From QYOJ01 sp964616825 (GTDB taxonomy: Bacteria; Bacteroidota; Bacteroidia; Bacteroidales; FEN-979): DNA of 64,000 bases. Positions 50,489-57,517 of the stretch are shown piece by piece (the stretch's first letter is position 1; each line of letters starts with the position of its first letter). The position numbers and the translations under genes were made by a program. Below the pieces are notes generated by a model, which searched no databases, had not been told where the DNA came from, and saw only the letters and a program-made list of their open reading frames with translations. Where the stretch lies: positions 1 to 64,000 of the forward strand of contig CAZTSX010000013.1 in the NCBI GenBank assembly GCA_964616825.1. The letters are read 5' to 3'.

Positions 50489-51922
50489 TTATTCCATTCT
50501 TTTTTTGATAAACTCAACAATCAATCTGACCCCGACGCCTGTTCCTCCCTGCCCGCGATAGGAATCCCGTTTGTCAAGAAAGCATGGGCCTGCAATATCG
50601 AGATGAATGAATGGATAATCGGTAAACCGTTGAAGGAATTTCCCGGCTGTGATAGCTCCAGCTTCCGGGCCACCAATATTCTTTATATCTGCCACTTCCG
50701 ATTTCAACTCTTCACCATAATCATCCCATAGAGGCAATTCCACGATGCGTTCAAAGACCTCAAATCCGCAATCCCGAAGAAGCTGATGCTCTTTTTTGGC
50801 GTTTGATTGCATCCCGGCCATAGCTTTGTGTCCCAGCGCTCTGACAGCAGATCCGGTCAATGTGGCCATGTCGATAGTCAGGGCCGGGTCATATCGTTTG
50901 GCATAGCTTAGTGTATCAGCCAGGATCAGGCGCCCTTCAGCATCCGTATTGACCACCTCAACAGTCATTCCGTTTTCCATCCGCAACACATCTCCCGACA
51001 CAATTGCTTTCGGTCCCGGGCGGTTATCCGTCGCCGGAATCAGGCCGATGACATGATAAGGGAGCCCGGCCGTGGCAAGAGCAAACAGGGTGCCGGCAAC
51101 AGCCGCTCCGCCAGCCATGTCGGTCTTCATATTCTCCATGAAATTTCCTGTCTTCAGGTTCATTCCTCCTGCGTCGTACACAATTCCTTTTCCGATTAAG
51201 ATCAATGGCTTTTTGTTGATTGCTTTTTCAGGTTTATGCTCCAGGATGATAAAGACCGGAGGCTCATGGCTCCCTTTGTTTACGCCCAGGATACCTCCCA
51301 TCTGTAATGCTTCTATCTTCTTCTTGTTTAACACCTCTATACTGATACCAGCCTCTTTCACCTTCTTTTCAATCTCCCGGGCAAAAGCAGGAGCCGTAAG
51401 AAACGAATTGGGTTCGTTGACCAGATCTCGCGTAAACGCAACTCCATCCAGGGTGGCATTCAGCTCAGCAAGTGTGTTTTTTGATATGCAATCAGAAAAG
51501 ATTACGATCTCCCGGAGCGTATGCATCCCTTCTTTCTCCGTTTTATATTTTAGAAACTGATAGCTTCCCAGAACCAATCCTTCTGCCAGCGCTAACGATT
51601 CAGCACCACGTGATTCTACATCAAACAGGGTGGATCGCTTGAGTTTCTGTTCGTTAAGGAACGCCTGTATCTTGTCTCCAGCCTTCCTGCACATCTCTTT
51701 CCGCTTGGCTGATTCCTTCTCCTTCGGGATGAACTGTACCAGCACCCAATGCTTATACCGGTTAAAAGGGATCATCTCAATCTTTTTGGCCTGCTGCTCC
51801 TTGATAAACGTTTTTTCCTCGGTTGTGAACAGGCCATTTGGGATTTTTCGGGTTGAACTGATAAAAATAATCAGGTTATCACCGGCTTTCAGCTTCGATT
51901 GGAGTACAATCTTTGGATGCAT
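50489..51922 (-). CDS. pepA: Leucyl aminopeptidase (M17)
   Basis: A 477-residue two-metal cytosolic aminopeptidase. The C-terminal catalytic domain (about 160-475) carries the metal ligands: the Lys of LILIGKGIVYDAGGMNL with the Asp after it, NMKTDMAGGAAVAGT, and the signature NTDAEGRLILADTL with the Asp and Glu ligands. The N-terminal domain is the usual M17 macro-like fold. The length is typical. It is the first gene of a minus-strand run that continues with pdxA and murF-alr, divergent from mqnC. Confidence 0.95.
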   Translation of the reverse strand: MHPKIVLQSKLKAGDNLIIFISSTRKIPNGLFTTEEKTFIKEQQAKKIEMIPFNRYKHWVLVQFIPKEKESAKRKEMCRKAGDKIQAFLNEQKLKRSTLFDVESRGAESLALAEGLVLGSYQFLKYKTEKEGMHTLREIVIFSDCISKNTLAELNATLDGVAFTRDLVNEPNSFLTAPAFAREIEKKVKEAGISIEVLNKKKIEALQMGGILGVNKGSHEPPVFIILEHKPEKAINKKPLILIGKGIVYDAGGMNLKTGNFMENMKTDMAGGAAVAGTLFALATAGLPYHVIGLIPATDNRPGPKAIVSGDVLRMENGMTVEVVNTDAEGRLILADTLSYAKRYDPALTIDMATLTGSAVRALGHKAMAGMQSNAKKEHQLLRDCGFEVFERIVELPLWDDYGEELKSEVADIKNIGGPEAGAITAGKFLQRFTDYPFIHLDIAGPCFLDKRDSYRGQGGTGVGVRLIVEFIKKRME

Positions 51923-51931
51923 GATTTTTCG

Positions 51932-51939
51932 TATTTTTG
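51932..51939 (+). promoter_or_regulatory. Candidate -7 box for mqnC
   Basis: TATTTTTG matches TAnnTTTG, 40 bases before the mqnC ATG. TTTG at 51912-51915 is a possible -33 element with a somewhat short 16-base spacer. Confidence 0.45.
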
Positions 51940-51979
51940 AACTGTAAAGATTGCAAAGTTAGAAAAAAAACAGCCGGAA

Positions 51980-53077
51980 ATGTTGACTCTGAATCAGATC
52001 GCTGAGAAGGCGCTGGCCATGGAATTTCTCGAATTACAGGAGGGATTAAAATTAGTGGATCGTTACCCGCTTGCAGGGCTGATGTATATCGGTCATGAGT
52101 TAAGGAAGAAACACCACCCCAACACACATGTGACCTGGATCTTAGACCGTAATGTCAACATCACAAATATCTGCCTCTCCGGCTGTAAATTTTGCAACTT
52201 CTATCGTACATCAGCCAGCTCCGATGCATACATCACTTCCCTTGATGATTACATCCGGAAGATCGAAGAGATGCTAAAACTGGGTGGTAACCAGCTGCTT
52301 CTCCAGGGCGGCATGCATCCGAAACTGGGAATAGAGTTCTATATCCAACTTTTTCGGGACCTGAAGCAAAACTATCCCGATCTGCGGTTACATGCACTGG
52401 GACCTCCGGAGATCGTTCACCTGGCAAGAATGGAGCAAATGACATACAAAGATGTGCTTCAACAACTGGTGGAAGCAGGCCTGACCAGTTTGCCTGGTGC
52501 AGGTGCCGAAATCCTGGTCGACCGGATACGCAAAGAGCTCTCTCCTGCTAAATGCACAACAGCTGAATGGCTGGATGTTATGCGTGCAGCACATCAGTTG
52601 GATCTGACCACCTCTGCGACCATGATGTTTGGCCATATCGAAACGATGGAGGAGCGGCTTGAGCACCTGATTGCGATCCGGACTGTTCAATCAGAAAAAC
52701 CTTCCGGGCATAAAGGTTTCCTGAACTTTGTGCCATGGCCTTTCCAGGATGAAAATACGGTGTTGAAGGAAAAATCCGGAATTACAAATAGAGTAACACC
52801 GGAAGAGTATATACGCATGATTGCTATCAGCCGGATCATGTTACCCAATGTCCCAAACATCCAGGCTTCCTGGCTCACGGTAGGGAAAGATACGGCACAA
52901 CTTTGCCTTCATGCAGGTGCCAATGATTTTGGCAGTATAATGATCGAAGAGAATGTTGTATCAGAAGCCGGCGCCTCCTACAAATTTAACGCAGAAGGCA
53001 TCCAGCATGCCATCCGCGAAACCGGGTTTGAACCGGTGCTGCGGGATCAGTCGTTTGTTTGGACGAAAGAGCAGTAG
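51980..53077 (+). CDS. mqnC: Cyclic dehypoxanthine futalosine synthase (radical SAM)
   Basis: A 365-residue radical SAM enzyme of the futalosine menaquinone pathway that forms the cyclic intermediate from dehypoxanthine futalosine. The 4Fe-4S cysteines lie in NITNICLSGCKFCNFYR (C-x3-C-x2-C). Further family motifs: LLLQGGMHPKLGIEFY, HALGPPEIVHLA, SLPGAGAEILVDRIR, TTSATMMFGHIET and GANDFGSIMIEENVV. The paralogue MqnE shares the fold, but GAGAEIL, FVPWPFQ and the overall pattern favour MqnC. The other mqn genes are not in the window. Menaquinone fits with the sdhCAB complex. Confidence 0.92.
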   Translation: MLTLNQIAEKALAMEFLELQEGLKLVDRYPLAGLMYIGHELRKKHHPNTHVTWILDRNVNITNICLSGCKFCNFYRTSASSDAYITSLDDYIRKIEEMLKLGGNQLLLQGGMHPKLGIEFYIQLFRDLKQNYPDLRLHALGPPEIVHLARMEQMTYKDVLQQLVEAGLTSLPGAGAEILVDRIRKELSPAKCTTAEWLDVMRAAHQLDLTTSATMMFGHIETMEERLEHLIAIRTVQSEKPSGHKGFLNFVPWPFQDENTVLKEKSGITNRVTPEEYIRMIAISRIMLPNVPNIQASWLTVGKDTAQLCLHAGANDFGSIMIEENVVSEAGASYKFNAEGIQHAIRETGFEPVLRDQSFVWTKEQ

Positions 53078-53098
53078 GGTGACCGATCCGGTTGCCCT
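53076..53098. terminator. Hairpin between convergent mqnC and lipoprotein genes
   Basis: A 10-bp stem AGGGTGACCG / CGGTTGCCCT (two G-T wobbles) with a 3-base loop, starting in the mqnC stop codon. No T-run follows on either strand, so terminator function is uncertain. Confidence 0.4.
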
Positions 53099-53103
53099 TA
53101 CAG

Positions 53104-53766
53104 CTATTTAATAAGGTTATCCTTAAGCCAGTCCTGGTAAATACTTTTTCCAATGTCGGTTCCTGCCTGGTCAATATAGTTCGCGTCAGTTATCGAGACC
53201 GATGCGGTCCATAAAATTTCATCCTTTTTATTACCATAAAGATTTGCGGTCAGGTTAACGATTGTAGTAGTGGTCCAATACCCTCCTGTGGTTACCATAT
53301 TGTATCCAGGTCCATAATATCCCGGTCCATAATATGGGTAGTTATAATTATAATAACCGTAGTAGTTCATGTAGTAGGGAGGATAGCTGGGGAACATGGT
53401 CGTTGTAGGAGGCACATAATCTTTCTCTTTATCTGTTCCTTTGTAAGCAAATATCACAATCGCATCTGCGCCGACACTATCCACGATCCGTTCCAGCTCT
53501 GTATACTCATATTTCTTGGTCGGATCGATTAAATCCAGGGCCGCAATAGCTTTTAATCCCCTTGAGTTGAAATACTGGACCATCGCATCTTCAAACGGTT
53601 TTTCATATTCAAGTTTCTTGAACATTCCCCAAACCACGACCTTGCTGATTTGCTCATTCTCTTTGGGATTTTTCCAGGAGGTAAGTGTGACGGGAGAACA
53701 TCCGGCGATTACGAATGCTGCCAGAACCGCAATGACTCCAAAAGATAAAAGTTTCTGTTTTTTCAT
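53104..53766 (-). CDS. Lipoprotein with Tyr-rich segment (DUF4136-like)
   Basis: A 220-residue lipoprotein from the ATG at 53764-53766. The frame is open to 53847, but the extra residues are not a signal peptide and a promoter-like TAAGTTTG lies inside that stretch. The signal peptide ends at a lipobox FVIAGC. SPVTLTSWKNP then opens a small alpha/beta domain with a SWKNP start typical of DUF4136-like proteins. Residues about 125-165 are extremely rich in Tyr, Gly, Pro and Asn (for example YYGYYNYNYPYYGPGYYG). The C-terminus has the conserved LTANLYGNKKDEILWTASV strand. The function is unknown; an envelope location is likely. Confidence 0.75.
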   Translation of the reverse strand: MKKQKLLSFGVIAVLAAFVIAGCSPVTLTSWKNPKENEQISKVVVWGMFKKLEYEKPFEDAMVQYFNSRGLKAIAALDLIDPTKKYEYTELERIVDSVGADAIVIFAYKGTDKEKDYVPPTTTMFPSYPPYYMNYYGYYNYNYPYYGPGYYGPGYNMVTTGGYWTTTTIVNLTANLYGNKKDEILWTASVSITDANYIDQAGTDIGKSIYQDWLKDNLIK

Positions 53767-53804
53767 GATGTTAGATTTAGATTGTACACTATTTTTCGAT
53801 GTAA

Positions 53805-53837
53805 CAAACTTACATAATAATCCCGGTATTTTTGCAA
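53805..53837 (-). promoter_or_regulatory. Candidate promoter of the lipoprotein gene
   Basis: On the minus strand TAAGTTTG (53805-53812) matches TAnnTTTG, with TTG (53835-53837) 22 bases upstream. It supports the ATG at 53766 rather than the longer frame. Confidence 0.45.
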
Positions 53838-53849
53838 TCAACAACAAAT

Positions 53850-54548
53850 TTATTCCAGATTCCGAACCATCCGGGATTCACCACTATCTATGTTCATAGC
53901 GACCAGGTTTCCCAATCCGGGGAAGTCAGTATAGAGACATCCTCCATCCAGATTGTAGATCTGGGTATCTCTGTCTGATAGCCTTCTGAGTATCTCCTCC
54001 CTGTGAAGAGGGGAGTGCCCATGAATCAGTTTTCTTCCTTTAAGAAAATCCGAATGATACGCCTCCCTCCGTGTCCAGATCATTGTATCGGTATCATCAA
54101 GCGGATGCAGGCTCTCGGGATTTAATCCAGCGTGGACCAGAAAAAATCCTTCGCTTTCAATATAATATGGCATCTGTTGAAAAAAGTCAAGGTACCGGGC
54201 CGGGATACGCCTGACACCTTCAGGCCCAGGGTAACGTTCCATATCAATTCCGAAATTATGTAAGGTGGTCATCCCGGCATTACTCATCCAGAGAATATAT
54301 TGTCTTTCTGATCTGATCGCGTCAAGAAGCATGACTTCATGATTGCCTATGATAGACCTGACATCATATGCTTGTTCCTGAAGCCGGAGGATATAATCGA
54401 TGACTGCTTTGCTGTCGGGTCCCCGGTCGATGAGGTCTCCCAGTAAAAACAAGGTGTCGTCAGGTTGCAAGCCGATCTCTTTCTCCACCATCGCCCGGAA
54501 TGTAGCGATACACCCATGGATGTCTCCGATAACCCAGCGAGATCCCAC
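53850..54548 (-). CDS. Serine/threonine-type metallophosphatase (PPP family)
   Basis: A 232-residue PPP-type phosphoesterase. The three metal motifs are at the expected spacing: GDIHGC (about 8-13), GDLIDRGPDSKAV and GNHEVMLLD. HAGLNPESLHP and IHGHSPLHREE supply the later His ligands. It resembles bacterial protein phosphatase 1/PrpA and ApaH-like enzymes; the substrate may be phosphoprotein or diadenosine polyphosphate. The start is a GTG (54546-54548), 2 bases beyond the kdtA stop, and no better ATG exists upstream. Probably cotranscribed with kdtA. Confidence 0.88.
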   Translation of the reverse strand: MGSRWVIGDIHGCIATFRAMVEKEIGLQPDDTLFLLGDLIDRGPDSKAVIDYILRLQEQAYDVRSIIGNHEVMLLDAIRSERQYILWMSNAGMTTLHNFGIDMERYPGPEGVRRIPARYLDFFQQMPYYIESEGFFLVHAGLNPESLHPLDDTDTMIWTRREAYHSDFLKGRKLIHGHSPLHREEILRRLSDRDTQIYNLDGGCLYTDFPGLGNLVAMNIDSGESRMVRNLE

Positions 54549-54550
54549 AA

Positions 54551-55726
54551 TTATTGTTTTGACTGAGAAGGTGCAATAAATCCCAGGTTNNNNNNNNNNN
54601 NNNNNNNNNNNNNNNNNNNNNNNNNNNNNNNNNNNNNNNNNNNNNNNNNNNNNNNNNNNNNNNNNNNNNNNNNNNNNNNNNNNNNNNNNCCAATCATCGA
54701 AAATGTCGCATATTGATAAAGATGTGCCAGTATGCCGATGGAGTCGAGGATCAGGATCCTGGCGGAAGCAGCGTTTTCGGAAGTCAGGTTTGAATAACGG
54801 ATAATTCGTGAATCGTGAGACGTGAGATGTGAATGAGGACTGGTGACTGGTGACTGGTGGACTGGTGGACTGGTGAGCTGGTGATTTAGTTTCGATTCGA
54901 GTTCAGCGATACGCGATGTGTGAACTTCATGTGGAGCAATGATAAATTTGAGGTCGGGATGATTCTGGCCGATCAAATCCATGATCATGGCTTCATCTGG
55001 CTCCCATGTGCTTCCACCCAGAAAAATCCTGGCATCACCTGTAAATTTCTCAATCTCCGGAAATGATCTCGCTTGCTGCGTGATCTCATACACGCGGTCG
55101 AAACGGGTATCGCCTGTAATTGTATATTGCTTTATACCCAGCGATTCTATCAGATCCTTCGCCTCTTCGCTCTGCACAAAAAACCAGGAGATATTTTTCA
55201 GTTGCTTCCGAAACCAATTACCATAACCTTTAAAAAATGGTTGATTCTTGTGAAAGATGGCCGAAATAATAAAAACCGGAATGTTTTGCCGGTTTAACTC
55301 TCCAAGTAAATTAAACCAGTATTCATACTTGATAAAGAAGACCAGTTTTGGCTTTAAAATCCTGACCCATCGCCGGGCATTACCAGGCGTATCGAGAGGC
55401 AAATAAAAGATGCCCTCAGCACCCGGGTAGTTCTTCCTCACTTCATATCCACTTGGAGAGTAAAATGTCAGGATGATCCTGTATTCGGGGTATGCTTCCC
55501 TGAAGCGCTCCATCACAGGGCGTCCTTGTTCAAATTCCCCAAGAGAAGCACAATGAAACCAAACAGTTCCTTTCCACTGGTTATCGGTTGATTTTAATAA
55601 TTCTTTCAACCGGCTGTTGATCCTTCGCCTTCCTTTCACCCATTGCCTGGCTTTGGGATTGAAAAGAGAAACAACCCGGATTCCCAGGCCGTAAAGAAAA
55701 ATGCTGATGGAGTAGAGTGCTGCCAT
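54551..55726 (-). CDS. kdtA: 3-deoxy-D-manno-octulosonic acid transferase, interrupted by assembly gap
   Basis: A GT30 enzyme that adds Kdo to lipid A at the inner membrane. The N-terminal anchor (ALYSISIFLYGLGIRVVSL), FHCASLGEFEQGRPV with the catalytic Glu, and the second-domain segments TRFDRVYEI and RIFLGGSTWEPDE are present, then ILDSIGILAHLYQYATFSMI. The 100-N gap follows, and only NLGFIAPSQSKQ remains after it. The missing part should hold GGGFGxGxHNxLEAA and the nucleotide site, about 75-85 residues in relatives, so the true gap is probably near 230-260 bases. Residues about 281-307 (between ELESKL and IIRYSNLT) come from inserted word repeats. Confidence 0.9.
   Translation of the reverse strand: MAALYSISIFLYGLGIRVVSLFNPKARQWVKGRRRINSRLKELLKSTDNQWKGTVWFHCASLGEFEQGRPVMERFREAYPEYRIILTFYSPSGYEVRKNYPGAEGIFYLPLDTPGNARRWVRILKPKLVFFIKYEYWFNLLGELNRQNIPVFIISAIFHKNQPFFKGYGNWFRKQLKNISWFFVQSEEAKDLIESLGIKQYTITGDTRFDRVYEITQQARSFPEIEKFTGDARIFLGGSTWEPDEAMIMDLIGQNHPDLKFIIAPHEVHTSRIAELESKLNHQLTSPPVHQSPVTSPHSHLTSHDSRIIRYSNLTSENAASARILILDSIGILAHLYQYATFSMIXXXXXXXXXXXXXXXXXXXXXXXXXXXXXXXXXXNLGFIAPSQSKQ
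54590..54689. other. Assembly gap of exactly 100 N
   Basis: Bases 54590-54689 are N. Exactly 100 is a conventional placeholder, so the true length is unknown. The kdtA frame reads through only by chance of the placeholder length. Confidence 0.97.
54804..54884. repeat. ATCGTGA and ACTGGTG word repeats inside kdtA
   Basis: ATCGTGA-type words (54804-54832) followed by six ACTGGTG-type words of 7-8 bases (54839-54883), all in coding sequence on the minus strand. They encode a His/Ser/Pro/Thr-rich linker of about 27 residues (NHQLTSPPVHQSPVTSPHSH and on). The same ATCGTGA word occurs upstream of pdxA and of kdtA. Confidence 0.88.
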
Positions 55727-55822
55727 TTGCTATTCGCTATTCGCTGGTTTTTCGTGAATCGTGAACCGGAGTGAAACGGAGTTCGGCAAAGCCAATCGTG
55801 AATCGTAGATCGTCATTCGTAA
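55727..55822. repeat. Word-repeat patch between kdtA and outer-membrane protein gene
   Basis: Contains GCTATTC words (near 55729-55745), TCGTGAATCGTGAA, an AACCGGAGTGAAACGGAG stretch, and ATCGTGAATCGTAGATCGTC. These are the same word families as inside kdtA and upstream of pdxA. It lies in the kdtA leader on the minus strand; no gene is present. Confidence 0.8.
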
Positions 55823-56581
55823 TTAATAAAGATAGTATTCTTTCGGTGTCCGGCGATAAACCGGAATGTTCCAGGTCACTTTGATCCCATAGAACTGACT
55901 TGAAAGGTTCTTCTGATCCGGTTTTCCGGTATCGAAATCAACATCCCGCTTACTCTTTGTCCATGCCTGGATAAACTCAAATGCCAGGCTGAAATTCAAC
56001 AACCTGCTGCTGCTCATAAAAAGATATCCGATCGAACCTGATAGTGCAAAGCCACCATTGAGTTTGTCGTATCCCTTTTTGTAATCGCCCCAGAGTTGAG
56101 GTGCCGTGTTATCGGGATTGAGGATCCTTATTTTATTCTGCAGGTATCCCCCGCCTGCCATCAAGGTAAATCCGCTGTTTGGATTGGGCCCTACCCAGGG
56201 AAAAAGCTTCCCGAACATTCCAAAAAAACTAAATCCACGTTCGTAAAGGATGATGTCAGCGATCCTCCCGTTCGCGTCAATGATATAGCCTTCGGGAGTT
56301 GAGATTGTTACCAGCAGGCTGTCTTCGTTTTTTACCATACTGCCAAACTGAAAATTACCCTCCACTGCAAACAACCAGTTCGATCTGGTTTTTATCAGGA
56401 AACCTCCCCCGATACTGGAGTTGGATCCAAACCGTGTAGCCAGATCACCTCCCGGAAACTGGTAGCTGTACGTCGCATAGATCATGGGTGTAGTGATCGA
56501 CGAGTCTCTGATGCTGACCTGTCCCAGGGCTGTCCCAACAACACAACTAATAACTACAATTGCAAGTATTCGCTTTATCAT
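55823..56581 (-). CDS. Outer-membrane beta-barrel protein, unknown function
   Basis: A 252-residue protein with a signal peptide (cleaved near GTALGQ, residue 21) and alternating hydrophobic/aromatic strands typical of an 8-10-stranded outer-membrane barrel: MIYATYSYQFPGGDL, SIGGGFLIKTRSNWLFAVEGNFQFGS, SGFTLMAGGGYLQNK, GGFALSGSIGYLF, LNFSLAFEFIQAW. It ends with GIKVTWNIPVYRRTPKEYYLY. I do not recognise a named family. It is 15 bases from the preceding barrel gene, and the two probably form an operon. A role in the envelope is inferred only from the fold. Confidence 0.75.
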   Translation of the reverse strand: MIKRILAIVVISCVVGTALGQVSIRDSSITTPMIYATYSYQFPGGDLATRFGSNSSIGGGFLIKTRSNWLFAVEGNFQFGSMVKNEDSLLVTISTPEGYIIDANGRIADIILYERGFSFFGMFGKLFPWVGPNPNSGFTLMAGGGYLQNKIRILNPDNTAPQLWGDYKKGYDKLNGGFALSGSIGYLFMSSSRLLNFSLAFEFIQAWTKSKRDVDFDTGKPDQKNLSSQFYGIKVTWNIPVYRRTPKEYYLY

Positions 56582-56596
56582 CTGTCGATAAACAAG

Positions 56597-57361
56597 TTAT
56601 AGTTTTATGCCAATACCTAATCCAATATTGAAGGTGGATATCCTCTTCCTGACCTGCCGCTCTCCTCCCTGATATACAGGACGGTAGTAGCCGGCTTCTG
56701 GATCATATACATAATTGAAAACATAATAATCCTTTGTCCTTAACGGATTCGCACCCATGTATGAGAACGATAGATTCAGTGTCAAATTATCTGTGATGTT
56801 ATATCCTATTCCAGCAAGTGCCTGAAATGCTACGCCCAAACCAGGTCCCTGCGATAAGTTCATCGGGCCGGGAGTCAAGCTATCGATCGGATCCGATGGA
56901 AGCCATATTTTAAAAGTTGAGGAGTAAGAGAGTCCCCCACCCGCCAGCGCTTTCACTGTCAGCGTGAATTTTCCGAAGCTTTTTATCAGGACAGGCCCTG
57001 CGATCAGATAGTGGTTAGTCCAGGGCTTTTTCCCAAGCGGTTCATAATGTCCGACAGGTGTGATCGTGTCCGCATTGTGTTGGATACCATTACGTTGAAA
57101 ACAGTAGGATGCAGCAATGCCAAAACCAAATCTCCCAAGCCAGTTACCTGAAGCCTGCACAAAAAATCCATGGGAAGCAAATCCTCCAAAATTTTCATCT
57201 TTGTTTGTACTTGTATATTTTCCAAAAGGCATTGAATATCCGGCATTAAAATCCAATATAAAACGTCCGTTTTTCCCGGGTTTAGTCACTGCACTGTCCT
57301 GCTGAGCCATCAACATGACTGTTAAAAGAAGAAGGATTACTAATATGAATATCTTTTTCAT
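56597..57361 (-). CDS. Outer-membrane beta-barrel protein, unknown function
   Basis: A 254-residue protein with a signal peptide (cleavage near LMAQQ, about residue 20) and barrel-like strands: RFILDFNAGYSMPFGKY, FFVQASGNWLGRFGFGIAAS, TLTVKALAGGGLSYS, GVAFQALAGIGYNITDNLTL, and a final STFNIGLGIGIKL with the terminal hydrophobic pattern typical of barrels. It resembles PF13568/OmpW-sized barrels. It is the first gene of a two-barrel operon and divergent from the C69 peptidase gene. The function is unknown. Confidence 0.75.
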   Translation of the reverse strand: MKKIFILVILLLLTVMLMAQQDSAVTKPGKNGRFILDFNAGYSMPFGKYTSTNKDENFGGFASHGFFVQASGNWLGRFGFGIAASYCFQRNGIQHNADTITPVGHYEPLGKKPWTNHYLIAGPVLIKSFGKFTLTVKALAGGGLSYSSTFKIWLPSDPIDSLTPGPMNLSQGPGLGVAFQALAGIGYNITDNLTLNLSFSYMGANPLRTKDYYVFNYVYDPEAGYYRPVYQGGERQVRKRISTFNIGLGIGIKL

Positions 57362-57381
57362 AGGACAGTTTCAATATCTTA

Positions 57382-57389
57382 CAAAGGTA
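57382..57389 (-). promoter_or_regulatory. Candidate -7 box for the barrel operon
   Basis: On the minus strand TACCTTTG matches TAnnTTTG, 20 bases before the ATG at 57361. No TTG was found at the -33 position. Confidence 0.4.
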
Positions 57390-57431
57390 ATCGGAATTTC
57401 TGAGAAATCAGTTGAAAACAGATACACAGGC

Positions 57432-57461
57432 TTGGTGTTTCAAAGAGGATTTTTACCTTTG
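57432..57461 (+). promoter_or_regulatory. Candidate promoter of the C69 peptidase gene
   Basis: TTG (57432-57434), a 19-base spacer and TACCTTTG (57454-57461) match the Bacteroidota -33/-7 pattern well, 56 bases before the ATG. It is the best-matching promoter in the window. Confidence 0.6.
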
Positions 57462-57517
57462 CAGGGAATATATCTTCCGAAAAATCAATACGTTTAATAA
57501 ACCCAAAATTTACATTT

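Noticed and set aside
51980..53077. MqnE (aminofutalosine synthase) instead of MqnC
   Set aside because: The GAGAEIL, FVPWPFQ and GANDFGS segments fit MqnC better, although the two enzymes are related.
53767..53847. Longer start for the Tyr-rich lipoprotein
   Set aside because: The extra residues would bury the signal peptide and lipobox, and a promoter-like box lies within them.
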